64,000 nt of DNA from contig NYUD01000061.1 in the NCBI GenBank assembly GCA_002683825.1, positions 1 to 64,000 on the forward strand. Reading direction: 5' to 3'. Each line of letters starts with the position of its first letter. Within the stretch, counting starts at the first letter, position 1. The stretch comes from Planctomycetota bacterium. GTDB lineage: Bacteria > Planctomycetota > UBA1135 > GCA-002686595. The translations under genes and the position numbers were made by a program. The notes under the pieces were generated by a model. The model ran no database searches and had not been told where the DNA came from. It saw only the letters and a list, made by a program, of their open reading frames with translations. Of the stretch, positions 25,507 through 35,796 are shown one piece after another.

Positions 25507-27741
25507 ATGGAATACGCCCGACCCGTCCACGTGACATCCTCCCTCCTCGCCCTGGTCAGCACCATGCTCGGATCCTCCACCGACCCCCAGGATGGGGTCC
25601 GCAAGCCCCTACCGCCTCCCGAGGTGATCGCCGAGCTGCCCCCCGATGGAGGGGAAGAGTTCAACCGGTTGGTCTTCTCGAAGAGCCCCTACCTGCTCCA
25701 GCACGCTCGCAATCCGGTCGACTGGTATCCCTGGGGAGAGGAGGCCTTTCGGCGTGCGCGCGAGGAGGACAAACCGATCTTCCTTTCGATCGGATACTCG
25801 ACGTGCCACTGGTGTCACGTGATGGAGCATGAGTCCTTCGAGGACGACGAGGTCGCCAAGCTCATGAACGAGAGCTTCGTGTGCATCAAAGTCGACAGGG
25901 AAGAACGCCCCGACATAGATCACATCTACATGAGCGTCACCCAGCGGGTGACCGGTTCGGGGGGGTGGCCGATGACCGTGGTGATGACCCCCGAGCGCGA
26001 GCCGTTCTTTTGCGGCACGTACTTCCCCAAGGAATCCCGCTTTCAGCGTCCGGGCATGATGGAGCTCGTTCCTCGGATTTCTGAGTTCTGGAAGACGCGC
26101 CGAAAGGACGCCCTCGAACTTTCCAAGAACTACACGGACGTGCTCCGCAAGAGCATCGAGACGAAAGCCCCGCTGAAGGACATAAATACCGGGCTGCTCG
26201 ATCTCGCCTACCAGCAGCTGGCGCGCCGTTTCGATTCCCAGTACGGAGGCTTCGGAGAACGCCCGAAATTCCCCGTCCCCCACAACCACACCTTTCTGCT
26301 GCAGGTCTATGAACGCACGGGCGACGCGAAGGCCTTGCACATGGTGGAAAAAACGCTGGTCGAGATGCGCAAGGGCGGCGTCTTCGATCAGGTCGGCTTC
26401 GGGTTTCACCGCTACTCGACAGACCGTGAGTGGCTCGTGCCGCACTTCGAGAAGATGCTGTACGACCAGGCGCTCTTGACCCTGGCCTACATCGGCGCCT
26501 ACCAGATCACCAAGAAGCAGGAGTACCAGACCACCGCGCGTGAGATTTTGACCTATGTCGAACGCGACATGACGGCTCCCGAGGGTGGCTTCTATTCAGC
26601 CGAGGATGCGGACAGCGAAGGCTACGAGGGTCTCTTCTACCTGTGGACCAACGCGGAGCTCACCGAGGTACTGGGTGAACAGGAAGCCGAGCTGTACGCC
26701 CAGGTCTACGAGATCACCGAAGAGGGCAACTTCCACGAGGAATCGGGCGGCCGCACGACCGGCCGCAACATCCCGCACCTCAAGAAGTCCCTGGAACTGT
26801 GGGCCAGCGCCCTGAACCTCGAGCTGGAAGAGCTCGAGAAACGGCTGGAAGCATCCCGCAAGAAGCTCTTCGCCGTGCGCGAGAGGCGCATCCACCCGCT
26901 CAAGGACGACAAGATCCTCACGGACTGGAACGGCCTGATGATCGCCGCCTTCGCCCAGGCGTCCATGGCATTCGATGACCCCCACTACCTTGAGATCGCC
27001 CGTCGCGCCGCCGACTTTGCTCTGTCGACGCTACGGGACGACAAGGGACGTCTGTTCAAGCGCTACAACAGGGGCGAGGCGGGGCTACCGGCCATGCTCG
27101 AGGATTACGCCTTCCTCGTCTGGGGTCTCCTGGATCTATACGAAGCGTGTTTCGACACACGCTACCTGGAGTCAGCCATCACCTTGACCGACAAGATGAT
27201 CGGCCACTACGAAGACGAGGAGAACGGCGGCTTCTTCCTCAACAGCGACGATTCCGAAAAGCTCCTCGTCCGCCCCAAGGAGATCTACGACGGCGCCATC
27301 CCATCCGGCAACTCCGTCGCCGCACGCAATTTGCTACGCCTCGGGCGCATGACGGGACAGATTTCTTATGAAGAAAAGGCCGATCGCACCCTGCGTGCCT
27401 TCCCGGAAATCCAGCGTAGCCCGTCTGCCTATTCGATGCTGATGGCCGCAGTGGACTTCGCCATCGGCCCCTCCTTCGAGATCGTCATCGCAGGCGACAT
27501 CGAAGCCGAGGACACGGGTGAGATGCTACGCGCATTCCAGAGTCGCTACCTACCGCACAAGGTGCTCTTGCACCGGCCCAGCTCGAATCCGGCCCTCACG
27601 AAGCTGGCGCCGTTTGCGGCCTCTCAGGAGCCCCTTGACGGCCAGGCCACGGCCTACGTCTGCCGTGACTTCGCCTGCAAGGCCCCTACCCACGACATCG
27701 AAGAAGCTCTGGACTACCTCGACCCGGCGAACTGGGACTAG
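25507..27741 (+). CDS. DUF255 / thioredoxin-domain protein (YyaL/SSP411-like)
   Basis: 744 residues from ATG 25507; a GTG 7 codons upstream is also open. The N-terminal thioredoxin-like domain has the diagnostic [19 protein letters not shown] and the Cys pair in [14 protein letters not shown] (Cys100, Cys103). The rest is an (alpha/alpha)6-barrel like that of N-acylglucosamine 2-epimerases ([49 protein letters not shown]). The family is widespread from bacteria to man (spermatogenesis-associated protein 20); the bacterial reaction is not established. The N-terminal 25 residues are mildly hydrophobic and may be an export signal. Monocistronic. Confidence 0.9.
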   Translation: MEYARPVHVTSSLLALVSTMLGSSTDPQDGVRKPLPPPEVIAELPPDGGEEFNRLVFSKSPYLLQHARNPVDWYPWGEEAFRRAREEDKPIFLSIGYSTCHWCHVMEHESFEDDEVAKLMNESFVCIKVDREERPDIDHIYMSVTQRVTGSGGWPMTVVMTPEREPFFCGTYFPKESRFQRPGMMELVPRISEFWKTRRKDALELSKNYTDVLRKSIETKAPLKDINTGLLDLAYQQLARRFDSQYGGFGERPKFPVPHNHTFLLQVYERTGDAKALHMVEKTLVEMRKGGVFDQVGFGFHRYSTDREWLVPHFEKMLYDQALLTLAYIGAYQITKKQEYQTTAREILTYVERDMTAPEGGFYSAEDADSEGYEGLFYLWTNAELTEVLGEQEAELYAQVYEITEEGNFHEESGGRTTGRNIPHLKKSLELWASALNLELEELEKRLEASRKKLFAVRERRIHPLKDDKILTDWNGLMIAAFAQASMAFDDPHYLEIARRAADFALSTLRDDKGRLFKRYNRGEAGLPAMLEDYAFLVWGLLDLYEACFDTRYLESAITLTDKMIGHYEDEENGGFFLNSDDSEKLLVRPKEIYDGAIPSGNSVAARNLLRLGRMTGQISYEEKADRTLRAFPEIQRSPSAYSMLMAAVDFAIGPSFEIVIAGDIEAEDTGEMLRAFQSRYLPHKVLLHRPSSNPALTKLAPFAASQEPLDGQATAYVCRDFACKAPTHDIEEALDYLDPANWD

Positions 27742-27777
27742 AGTTGATCCGGCTCGGAGGCGTGCGAAAAGAACCTC

Positions 27778-28758
27778 TCAGCCCCCCGGTGCCGGGGAAC
27801 TCGTTTCGCAGGACAGCATCTTCCCTCCGACGAAGATCGTCCGTCGGTAGCGACCCGCCACGACCCTTTCATCTTCGAAGACGAGGCATTCCTCGAGCTG
27901 CGCACCGGACTCGACCTTTGCGCCGGAAAGGACCACGCAACGATCCAGCTGGACGGGGTCTCCGGTCTCGGCGGTGGGCGCGACGTAGCATGCTTGACCC
28001 TGGCTCCGAAGCACGAAGAGGTTGAGTTCCAAGAGGTCTCGTGCCTCGGACAGGTTGAAGTCGGGCGCTTTGCTCTCCGAAGTCCGCACACAAGACCCCA
28101 TGTCGATGTAGACCTGGATCGCATCGGTGAGCTCGAATTCGTTCCGCAGAGCGCTCCTGCCGGTCCGGCGAATGGCATCGAAAATATCCGGAGAGAAGGC
28201 ATAGAGTCCCGTCCCCTTCCACGAGCTTCGTGGGTCCTCGGGCTTCTCGACGACGCGCCGGACGGTGTCGCCGGAGGGGCTCATCTCAACACAGTAGTTC
28301 TTGCGGATCTTGTCGATGTCGTCCTCTTTCTTGACCGCGAGGACGCCGTCGGTGCCGGGCTTGAGAAAGCGGCGTAGGAGCTCTTCCAGATCTCCCTTGG
28401 CGAAGAAGATGTCCCCTAGCAAGAGCAAGAAGGGACGCTCGACCTTTCCCTCAACGCAAGCGAGAGCGTGGCTGATTCCGTCGCGGCTCACTTGCTCGGC
28501 GTAGGTGACCTGCATCCCGAACTTCGAGCCGTCGCCGATGGTGTCGGCGATCCGATCGCCGAGATGCCCGATGACGACAACCACCTCCACGATGCCCTGC
28601 TCCCGCAGCGCCTCGAGCTGCCAGGCGATCAACGGCTGGCCCATGACGGGCAGGAGCGCTTTGGGTAACACCCCCCCCAAGGGCTGGATCCTGCGCCCTG
28701 CCCCCGCAGCAAGAATCACCGACGAGATCCCGTCGGGCTTCGGCTCGCCAACTCGCAA
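27778..28758 (-). CDS. sugar-phosphate nucleotidyltransferase (glucose-1-phosphate thymidylyl/uridylyltransferase-like)
   Basis: 326 residues. The nucleotide-binding signature VILAAGAGRRIQPLGGVLPK (14-33) is followed by LLPVMGQPLIAWQLEAL. LLLLGDIFF carries the metal-binding Asp and VVEKPEDP the conserved Lys-Pro of sugar nucleotidyltransferases. The C-terminal 60 residues (CVVLSGAKVESGAQLEECLVF) form short left-handed beta-helix turns, as in GlmU/RmlA-long type enzymes. It probably makes an NDP-sugar for the envelope glycans whose transferases are encoded in the window. ATG start; the gene is 202 nt downstream of the sulfatase gene and may have its own promoter. Confidence 0.85.
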   Translation of the reverse strand: MRVGEPKPDGISSVILAAGAGRRIQPLGGVLPKALLPVMGQPLIAWQLEALREQGIVEVVVVIGHLGDRIADTIGDGSKFGMQVTYAEQVSRDGISHALACVEGKVERPFLLLLGDIFFAKGDLEELLRRFLKPGTDGVLAVKKEDDIDKIRKNYCVEMSPSGDTVRRVVEKPEDPRSSWKGTGLYAFSPDIFDAIRRTGRSALRNEFELTDAIQVYIDMGSCVRTSESKAPDFNLSEARDLLELNLFVLRSQGQACYVAPTAETGDPVQLDRCVVLSGAKVESGAQLEECLVFEDERVVAGRYRRTIFVGGKMLSCETSSPAPGG

Positions 28759-28960
28759 GCTCGGACTCTACCTGGTGTACGTGTAACGGGCAACGCCGCA
28801 CACGAGGCACGGACGGTGTTGGCCGTCCCCGAAGCTCAGCCAGAGCGGAATGTCGCGCCGCCCTCCCCCGGAAGGGCCATGACCCGGCTCCCACGCGAAC
28901 CGTGCGCGGCCCGCTCGGCTGCGTCGCCCAGAAGGGCTCGGGCGGACGGCATTCGCGGGA

Positions 28961-30421
28961 TCAACCACCCCGGCCCTCCCCCGACGACTCGTCGTCCCCC
29001 GTGTAGCCCAGATCCTTCAAGGCCTTCGTTCCCTCCTCTCCCGCCACGGCACCGCGCTTGCGGCGAGCGCCCATCAACTGCACTCGCGCGTCCAGCAGTT
29101 CGCGTAGCTGTTTTCCGCGCTCCGGTTCTCGGGCGAGCAGGTCCTCCACCTCACCGGGATCCTCTCCCAGGTGGAAGAGCAGATCGCGTTCGGAATCGTG
29201 CATCGCTCGAATCAGCTTGTAGCCATCGGCATCCACGACCGACTTCAGTTCATGGCCGCGCGTGATGCTCTCGCTGAGAAACCGCTCGACCTTCGGCCGG
29301 CCTCCGCGCATCACGGACACGAGGCTCACGGACTCGCCCAGTCCGGCCCGCCGGGGTCCCCGCGGCCCCTCCATCAATTCGAAGAGCGTGGCTCCGATGT
29401 CGAGCACCCGTACGCGCTCCTCGACCCGAAATCCGGCCTTCACATTAGGGCCGGCAAGGATCAGTGGCACACGAAGCAACTCCTGGAACATCGTATGCCC
29501 ATGGGAGCAACCGACATATTCCTTGATCGATGTGTCGTAGCACTCACGTTGGATTTCGGCGTGATCCCAGAACTCCTCGCCGTGGTCCGCGGTGACCACG
29601 ATGAGCGTGTCGTCCAGCATGCCGCGGCTTTCGAGCTCCCCGAACAACCGGCCTATCTCACGGTCGAGGTAGGCGAGCGACGCGTCGTAGAAGTCTCTCT
29701 TCCAGGCACGAAAGTCGCGGAAACTCCCCGACTCGAGGTCCTCAGCTTTCTTGTACTCGCTCCAGGTGCTCGCTTCCGCGCCGGCATCCGGATTCGTGCC
29801 GTCAGGCAAGAAGATCTCCAGGCACTCGTCGGGTGGTTCCAGCGGCACGTGCGTATCCATGAAGTGCAAGTAGAAGAAGAACGGATCGTCCCCGACCTCG
29901 TCCAGCCGCTCCACGGCCCAATCGACGACACGCGCGGCGTTCGCGTCGCCCACCACGACCCTGTCGAAGCCAGCGCGAAAGCAATCGAGTCCCATCAGAA
30001 TGTTCGCGATTCTCCCGAAAGTGCGATAGCCCGAAGCCCGCATCTGTCGGGGAAGACTGGGTAGGTCCTCGTGGAACCCGAAGTACGTCGGGGAGGGGAA
30101 ATCATGATCCGGTCCGCCACCTTCAATGATGGCGCCGTGTTCCGAGGGGAGCAGGCCGGTGAAGACCGAAGCCACTGCCGGAACCGTCCACGAAGAGGCC
30201 GACTGCGGCTGCTCGAATAGCGTCCCCCGCCGGGCCAGCGCCTCCAGATTTGGCGTGGTCGGGCGATCGTATCCGTAGGCGGAGAGCCGGTCCGCCCGCA
30301 CTGTATCGAGCATCAAGAAGACCACCCCGTGCGGCTTCTCGCGCGCCTGACTACAGGCCGCAAAGAGGGCCGCTGCCGCCAGCGTAAGGAACGGGCGAAT
30401 GGCCCCGCCGGTACGTCTCAC
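28961..30421 (-). CDS. sulfatase-fold exported hydrolase, putative lipoprotein
   Basis: 486 residues. Signal peptide LTLAAAALFAACS with Cys23 as a possible lipidation site (Phe at -3 is a weak lipobox). The domain starts VVFLMLDTVRADRLSAYGYD with metal-ligand Asp39. The motif aligned with CxPxR is TVPAV (79-83), so a Thr stands where sulfatases have the formylglycine Cys. Thr nucleophiles occur in related phosphoethanolamine transferases and alkaline-phosphatase-like enzymes. VVTADHGEEFWDH supplies the other metal ligands. GTG start overlapping the mscS stop (TAGTG), so translationally coupled. Substrate unknown. Confidence 0.82.
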   Translation of the reverse strand: MRRTGGAIRPFLTLAAAALFAACSQAREKPHGVVFLMLDTVRADRLSAYGYDRPTTPNLEALARRGTLFEQPQSASSWTVPAVASVFTGLLPSEHGAIIEGGGPDHDFPSPTYFGFHEDLPSLPRQMRASGYRTFGRIANILMGLDCFRAGFDRVVVGDANAARVVDWAVERLDEVGDDPFFFYLHFMDTHVPLEPPDECLEIFLPDGTNPDAGAEASTWSEYKKAEDLESGSFRDFRAWKRDFYDASLAYLDREIGRLFGELESRGMLDDTLIVVTADHGEEFWDHAEIQRECYDTSIKEYVGCSHGHTMFQELLRVPLILAGPNVKAGFRVEERVRVLDIGATLFELMEGPRGPRRAGLGESVSLVSVMRGGRPKVERFLSESITRGHELKSVVDADGYKLIRAMHDSERDLLFHLGEDPGEVEDLLAREPERGKQLRELLDARVQLMGARRKRGAVAGEEGTKALKDLGYTGDDESSGEGRGG

Positions 30422-31869
30422 TAACCCTCGCCCCCGTCGCCGCCGATGGGCCCGGGCTGAATCGTCACGGGGGGAGGCTTCTCCCCCACGCCTCCGAAGG
30501 GTTTCAACGTTTTCTCGACGATCTCGTCCGCGATCTTCCTGCCCTTGTGCGCCCCCGCGCTATCGCTCTCGGGCGGGTTCTCGTGCACGAGATCCTCCGG
30601 CTTGGCCACGTGGAGCGTCTGCGTCGGGAAGGCGAACGAGACTTCCAGGCGCTCGGCGAGACGCAAGATGTCCGCAAAGAGGCGGTGCTTTTCGCGTAGC
30701 TCCGTCCCCCAGTCGGGAGCCTGGAGAAAGCAGTACAAGAGCACGTCGAGCGAACTGGCTCCCAGCCCGTTGAGGTAGACGTGATAGTAGTCCTTGCGCG
30801 TATAGGGGTGGGATCGAATGAGCTGTCGTACGCCCTCACAAAGGGCTTCGATCTTCTCGGGCGGCGTGTCGTAGGTCAGGGAAAGCAGGGTCTTGATGCG
30901 CCGGTAGTGGCGCTCGCCCATGTTGTCGACATTCGACGAGATGAACGTGCGGTTGGGAACCGTTATGAGCGAGTTGTAGAACGTGCGGATGCGTGTGGAG
31001 CGAAACCCCACCACCTCCACCGTCCCTTCCATGTCCCCGACGAGAATCCAGTCTCCTATTTGAAAGGGCTTGTCGAGCAGGACGGTGAAGGTTCCGAAGA
31101 GGTTCTCCATCGAATCGCGCGCGGCAAAACCGACCGCGATGGAACCCAGCCCGAGTCCGGCCACGATGCCCCACAAGTCGTCTGAAAGACGCGAGGCGAC
31201 GAACACGATGCCGACGACGAGTACGAAGAGCTTGAACGTGCGCCGGGCGAGCGGCACCAGCATGTTGTCGAAGCGATTGGCCGTTCGGGATGCTTTCTCG
31301 GCCAGATAGTCGCAGATGACATCGACGAGACTGTAGGCAGCCCAGACCCCGGCGACGGTGGCGACAAAGCTGGTGGCAAGCAGAAAAATCCTGAGCACGG
31401 GTTCGCTGAGCCCGAGCGCCGGCACCAGCAACTCGAAGGCGAGCACCGCGCCGAGGAGTCCCATCGGCCGCTCGAAACTCAAGAGCACGTCGCTGTCGAG
31501 GTGGATCCGCTGGGAATTGGCTGCGCGACGGGCGACTCGACCTGCGACCGCGCGAAAGAGGCGATCGACGATGCACGCCACGAAGATGAGCAGGAGCACG
31601 CCCGCCCATTTCCAGTTCTCCATGAAGAACGCCCGCTGCTTGAGCACTTTGGGCATCCCCTTCTCGATCCGGTCGTGCAACCGCTGGAGCACCGTCGGCG
31701 AACCGCTCTCGGCTTCTTCCGACGCAAGATTCCCCTCCTGCGTCTGAGCCGCCGCGGCACGGGCTTCCCGTGAAGGTCCGTCTCGGCCGGCCCATGCGGG
31801 TGAAGCGAACACCAGAAATGCCGTGAGTCCGATGACGAACGTACGGCGGCCTGCTGCAAACAAACTCAT
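30421..31869 (-). CDS. MscS-family mechanosensitive channel with signal-peptide N-terminus
   Basis: 482 residues. A signal peptide (1-27, FVIGLTAFLVFASPAWA) and a periplasmic segment precede four membrane helices. The pore helix and beta-domain entry are typical of MscS: LGLGSIAVGFAARDSMENLF followed by KPFQIGDWILVGDMEGTV and VGFRSTRIRTFYNSLITVPN. The cytoplasmic vestibule domain follows and a Pro/Gly-rich tail of about 60 residues ends the protein. It releases osmolytes on hypo-osmotic shock. It is 6 nt downstream of the lytic transglycosylase gene and overlaps the sulfatase gene, placing it in an envelope operon. Different in length and tail from the second MscS at 37564. Confidence 0.88.
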   Translation of the reverse strand: MSLFAAGRRTFVIGLTAFLVFASPAWAGRDGPSREARAAAAQTQEGNLASEEAESGSPTVLQRLHDRIEKGMPKVLKQRAFFMENWKWAGVLLLIFVACIVDRLFRAVAGRVARRAANSQRIHLDSDVLLSFERPMGLLGAVLAFELLVPALGLSEPVLRIFLLATSFVATVAGVWAAYSLVDVICDYLAEKASRTANRFDNMLVPLARRTFKLFVLVVGIVFVASRLSDDLWGIVAGLGLGSIAVGFAARDSMENLFGTFTVLLDKPFQIGDWILVGDMEGTVEVVGFRSTRIRTFYNSLITVPNRTFISSNVDNMGERHYRRIKTLLSLTYDTPPEKIEALCEGVRQLIRSHPYTRKDYYHVYLNGLGASSLDVLLYCFLQAPDWGTELREKHRLFADILRLAERLEVSFAFPTQTLHVAKPEDLVHENPPESDSAGAHKGRKIADEIVEKTLKPFGGVGEKPPPVTIQPGPIGGDGGEG

Positions 31870-31875
31870 CGTGCC

Positions 31876-32535
31876 CTACTCGGTTATTGGTTCCAGGAGA
31901 TCTCGCTCGCGAAACCCATCGCGATAGCGCAGCACCTTCTGCGCATAGGCGAGCAGTTGCGATTTTCCGGTTCGTTCCCGCTGGTCGCGCCACTCTTCCC
32001 ATCCACCGGCCGCCTCACTGAGGCGCCTGAGCTTGCGCGCGCCGCAGTTGTAGGCGCACAAAGCACGGACGACATCACCGTCGTAGGTGTCCAGGAGCCA
32101 GGCCATGTTGTCCGCTCCCAGGCGCGCGTTCAGCAAGGCGTCCGAGAGAAGCTCTTCCCGCGATGGCTTTTCGAGCCCCAGCTTCTCCGCCCGCCAGCTG
32201 GCCGTGACCGGAGCCAGCTGAAACAGCCCTAGGGCACCGGCGGAGCTCACCGCGTCCACATCTCCGCTGGACTCGGCGATCATGATTCCCGCAAGCAGGT
32301 AGGGGTCGAGATCGGACTCCTGCGCCGCAACCCGAAGAACCTCCGCGTGGTCCCGAACGCGGATTTCATACTTGAAGTCGCGCAGGGCTGCCATGACGGG
32401 AGCGGAGTAGTCCCGCTTCCAGACCATCCACGTCAGACCGGCAAGCACCGTGGTCAACAGGAGCACCCTCCATGCTGTTATTCCTCCACGCCGCCAACTC
32501 GCCGCTCCTCGTTGGTGAATGTGCAAGCACTTCAT
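31876..32535 (-). CDS. membrane-anchored lytic transglycosylase (Slt domain)
   Basis: 219 residues. The start is fixed by the ATGA overlap with the HEAT-repeat gene; the longer open frame upstream is antisense noise. An N-terminal membrane helix (about 22-37, AWRVLLLTTVLAGLTWMVW) is followed by a GH23-type Slt domain: catalytic Glu in LLAGIMIAESSGD, GALGLFQLAPVT and the AYNCGARKL motif near the C-terminus. It cleaves peptidoglycan to 1,6-anhydro-muropeptides at the outer face of the membrane. Its presence argues that this organism has peptidoglycan. Followed by mscS after 6 nt. Confidence 0.88.
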   Translation of the reverse strand: MKCLHIHQRGAASWRRGGITAWRVLLLTTVLAGLTWMVWKRDYSAPVMAALRDFKYEIRVRDHAEVLRVAAQESDLDPYLLAGIMIAESSGDVDAVSSAGALGLFQLAPVTASWRAEKLGLEKPSREELLSDALLNARLGADNMAWLLDTYDGDVVRALCAYNCGARKLRRLSEAAGGWEEWRDQRERTGKSQLLAYAQKVLRYRDGFRERDLLEPITE

Positions 32536-35500
32536 CGGCCGTACACCTCTGCGATCTCCTGCCTCAGCTCCTCGCTGAAGAGGGTCGACGAGGCCCCGTC
32601 GCGCGGTATCTCGAGATCCCTGCCCAGAAGACGCGAGAGTTCCCGCTCGGCCCGCAGGGCCAGGGGGAAACCGCTGCGTTGAATCAGCCCGACGAGGAAG
32701 TGCGCCCCCAGAAGAGTCCCCTTTCCCTGCAACTCGACACCTTCGGGAGCGCTGAAGCCCTCGCGTGCTGCCGCTGCAAGCAGCCAGACCAACGAGTCGT
32801 CGTGTACGACCTGATCCCACCAATTCCAGTACTCGTGAACGGGGTCCTCGGCCCCGCTGAAGTCGACGCAGGTCAGGGTGGCGAGTTCCTCCCGAACGCG
32901 CGGGTCGTCGGGTCTTTCCGTGAGCATGGTCATGAGAATGGAAGCGGCCTCCGGTACACCCTGCCGCGCAAGCAACAAGGCCGCCGGTCGGCGCGCGACG
33001 TCGTTTCGCGAACGGGTCAGCCGCAGGAGATCCGGCCAGGCCCTGGGGCCGAGACGCCGAAGGCCGCGGTGAGCCGGCTCGAAGAGTATGGATTCGGGGC
33101 CGCGTGAAAAGAGGGCGGCCAAGAGCGAGGCGTAGGCCGGGTCGGAAAGCTCCGCCAGGGCCTCTACAGCCGCGATTTTGAGCACCGGATCGTGCTCCGC
33201 CAGGGTCTCGAGCGCCAGCTCATCGACGCCGTCCCCTCCCAGCCGGGCCAGGGCCACGAGGGCCGCGGCCCGCACCGACGGGGCGCCCCGGGTGGCCCGG
33301 GCTTCCAGGAATCCGCGTGCCTCTTCGACCCGGTGCACGCCGAGGGAGCGGATCGCGGCTTCGGCGACCCGCACCTGCGGGTCGTCACACAATTCCAGGG
33401 CGAGTTCGCGTTCACCCTTGGTCCCATAGGACGCCAGCAACTGCGCGGCGAGTCGGCGCAGCTCGATATCTCCGGTCCCGGTGGCTTCTGCAGCGGCTCG
33501 CACACGGGCCACTCCCAGCTCTTCGAGCAGCGAGTATGTCACCGGATAGGCCGAGTCACCGAAGCATCTCACGGTCAGCGCCAGGAGTTCTCCACCTCGT
33601 TCCGGCTCGATGCTGGCGCCTTCACTCCTGGCTTCCATTGACAAAGCAACAACCGCTGACGTACGCGCTAGCTCGAACAACGAGCGCGCACGTGCATTCC
33701 AGAACGATTCGCGTTGAAGCAGTTCGAGAAAGGCTGGAAAGTCCGCGGCTTCGGGTACCCCCAGGTCGGAGTACAGCCCGACCACGTGCTCGAAGGTGCC
33801 CGGCTGCTCGCGTTCCGGTGCAAGCATCTCAGCCAGCATCAAGTCCTTCAATCGTCGCCCACGCTCGCGCGGGGTCGCTTGATCCCACCATTCGTGATGG
33901 CGATCCCAGAACTCGCGCCGACTACCATATTCCTCGACATCGCCATAGCGCTGCCAGAGGTTGTGCTCGCGCAAACGCGCAAGCCGACCCTCGATTTCCT
34001 CGAACCACGGGACGTCGTGATCGGCGCCAAAGGAAAGCACCTTCTCCCGTTCATCCACACGCAGGGCCAGGCGCCTATGCAGCCCCAAGACATCCCCATC
34101 GCCCAGGCGTTCCGCACTCAGGACTCCCTTCGCTCGAAGCAGGCCCACGAGCTCGTTCGACTCAGCCGCATTCAGATAGACCACCCCCTCTTCGGATACG
34201 GGCGTCGTCACGGCCGGGCCGATGAAGCGAAGGGGCATCCCGCTCTGGAAATCGCCGGCTGTTACCGAGTAGTCGAGTTCGAGGAGGGAGGTTTCGGCCT
34301 TCGGGACGGAGATCGCCCCGCGGCGGGCCTTGAAACCTGTGGCGTGGCTCGACCACCAGCTCTGCCATGCGTTGCCATTCAAACCGAAACTCTCACCGCT
34401 CAAGAGTGACAGCCGCTCACTGGCGGGTTGAACGAGTGAACTCAGATCGTTGTGAAACTCCACCCCCATACACAGACGTACCAGCAGATGGGGAACCTCG
34501 CGGTCCAACCAGCCCGTGGCCCGTGGCAGGGGGCTGCGAAAACCGATTCCGGCCAGGGCAACGGCCGCAGCGCCCGCCACGAGGGGTCGTCGGGATTCCA
34601 GGGCATCGAGAAGCAGAGGCACATCCTCGTCCCGGAAGAGACGCTCTCCGAACTGTTCCTCCCGACGAACGAGGGCCAGCAAGGCGTAGGCGCCATCACG
34701 TTCGACGCCCCAGCGCCCGTTGAAGGCCTGGGCCCGTAGCAACTCGGTGGTTTGCTCACCACCGCGAAAAGCGAGCTGTGCGGCCGCCTCGGCGGCGACC
34801 TTCGCACTGGCGTCACCCAACGCGGAGAGGAGGAGGTTGGTTGCCGCGCGCTCGGGAATCAGGGACAAGAGCCGCACGGCTGCCAAACGCGTCGTGGAAC
34901 GCTTCGAATCCAGCAAGGGAACCAGGCTGGCAAACGGCAGCCTTTCAGGACGGGAACTCAACAGCTGCGCCGCCGATTGGCGCAGTGCTCCCGTGGGATG
35001 GTCGAGAAGACCGCACACATAGCTCGGACTGACCAGAACGGGGTCCTTCTTCACCAGCCCCTGGAAAAGACCGGCGGCGATGCTCGCGGGCACCCTGTCA
35101 TTCATGCGATCGGCAAGGAGGCGGCGATCCTCAGGCGCTCCATGATCCAGCAGGAACATCCCACAAACCCAGAGAGTCGGCGGATGGCTGGAGGCCAGGC
35201 CGACCCGCGCAGCCGCCAGCCCTGCCGGTCCGAGATCCACCAGGGTGAGGGCGGCGCTTTTCGCAACCGCGCTATCCCTGTCGTGGGTCCCGGCCAGGGT
35301 CTCGAGGACGAACCGGCCCGCCGCATGTCCCCCCAGGGACGACGCCTCGGGCACGGGCAGGGGAGCATCCTCCGGCATGGAAAGCCCGGCGGTGCGCTCG
35401 CTCCCCGGCGCCAGATCGCCCCGGATGCGGGGGGGCAGTTCCAGCCCCCCGCGCTCTTTTTTCTCGGGCCGGCCCCCCGGTGCCGGGGGCCGATTCCCAG

Positions 35501-35603
35501 CCTGCCCCTCCTCGGGGGGCAGCTCGAGCTGGGGCCCGGCGGACGCATGGGGTCCCAAACAAGGGATCCAGGCCAGGAGAAGAGCCATTTTCAGGTCAGA
35601 CAT
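32532..35603 (-). CDS. large exported HEAT-repeat protein
   Basis: 1023 residues. A signal peptide (about 1-22) and a Pro/Glu/Gly-rich linker precede HEAT/PBS-lyase-type repeats at about 95-330. These include AKSAALTLVDLGPAGLAAAR, LDSKRSTTRLAAVRLLSLIP and LLDALESRRPLVAGAAAVAL. A central non-repeat domain of about 300 residues (430-680, with LDYSVTAGDFQSGMPLRFIG and WDRHHEWWDQATPRERG) is not recognised. A second HEAT block follows (700-900) and a Trp-rich end (EYWNWWDQVVHDD). Probably a periplasmic or outer-surface scaffold. First gene of the operon HEAT-slt-mscS-sulfatase. Divergent from the HDOD-GGDEF gene with 193 nt between. Confidence 0.8.
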   Translation of the reverse strand: MSDLKMALLLAWIPCLGPHASAGPQLELPPEEGQAGNRPPAPGGRPEKKERGGLELPPRIRGDLAPGSERTAGLSMPEDAPLPVPEASSLGGHAAGRFVLETLAGTHDRDSAVAKSAALTLVDLGPAGLAAARVGLASSHPPTLWVCGMFLLDHGAPEDRRLLADRMNDRVPASIAAGLFQGLVKKDPVLVSPSYVCGLLDHPTGALRQSAAQLLSSRPERLPFASLVPLLDSKRSTTRLAAVRLLSLIPERAATNLLLSALGDASAKVAAEAAAQLAFRGGEQTTELLRAQAFNGRWGVERDGAYALLALVRREEQFGERLFRDEDVPLLLDALESRRPLVAGAAAVALAGIGFRSPLPRATGWLDREVPHLLVRLCMGVEFHNDLSSLVQPASERLSLLSGESFGLNGNAWQSWWSSHATGFKARRGAISVPKAETSLLELDYSVTAGDFQSGMPLRFIGPAVTTPVSEEGVVYLNAAESNELVGLLRAKGVLSAERLGDGDVLGLHRRLALRVDEREKVLSFGADHDVPWFEEIEGRLARLREHNLWQRYGDVEEYGSRREFWDRHHEWWDQATPRERGRRLKDLMLAEMLAPEREQPGTFEHVVGLYSDLGVPEAADFPAFLELLQRESFWNARARSLFELARTSAVVALSMEARSEGASIEPERGGELLALTVRCFGDSAYPVTYSLLEELGVARVRAAAEATGTGDIELRRLAAQLLASYGTKGERELALELCDDPQVRVAEAAIRSLGVHRVEEARGFLEARATRGAPSVRAAALVALARLGGDGVDELALETLAEHDPVLKIAAVEALAELSDPAYASLLAALFSRGPESILFEPAHRGLRRLGPRAWPDLLRLTRSRNDVARRPAALLLARQGVPEAASILMTMLTERPDDPRVREELATLTCVDFSGAEDPVHEYWNWWDQVVHDDSLVWLLAAAAREGFSAPEGVELQGKGTLLGAHFLVGLIQRSGFPLALRAERELSRLLGRDLEIPRDGASSTLFSEELRQEIAEVYGR

Positions 35604-35796
35604 GGGCGGGTCGATCGGGGGCGGTCGGGTGCAGCGGGGGGTGGGCGATCCGGTTCGAACCCGGGATCAGGATACCGCCGGCCGGGCAATCGGTTTCCTA
35701 ATGGTCCCATAGCTCTCAAGACGTGGCCTCGGTGAGCCGATTTCTCCAGGGCTCCATCCCCCGTGGACCCCGCCGCGGCGGGGCAAGAACGCACAC

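Noticed and set aside
35649-35665. T-arm-like sequence (ggttcgaac with a 5-bp stem) suggesting a tRNA
   Set aside because: No matching acceptor stem, D-arm or anticodon arm can be formed on either strand in the surrounding 90 nt.
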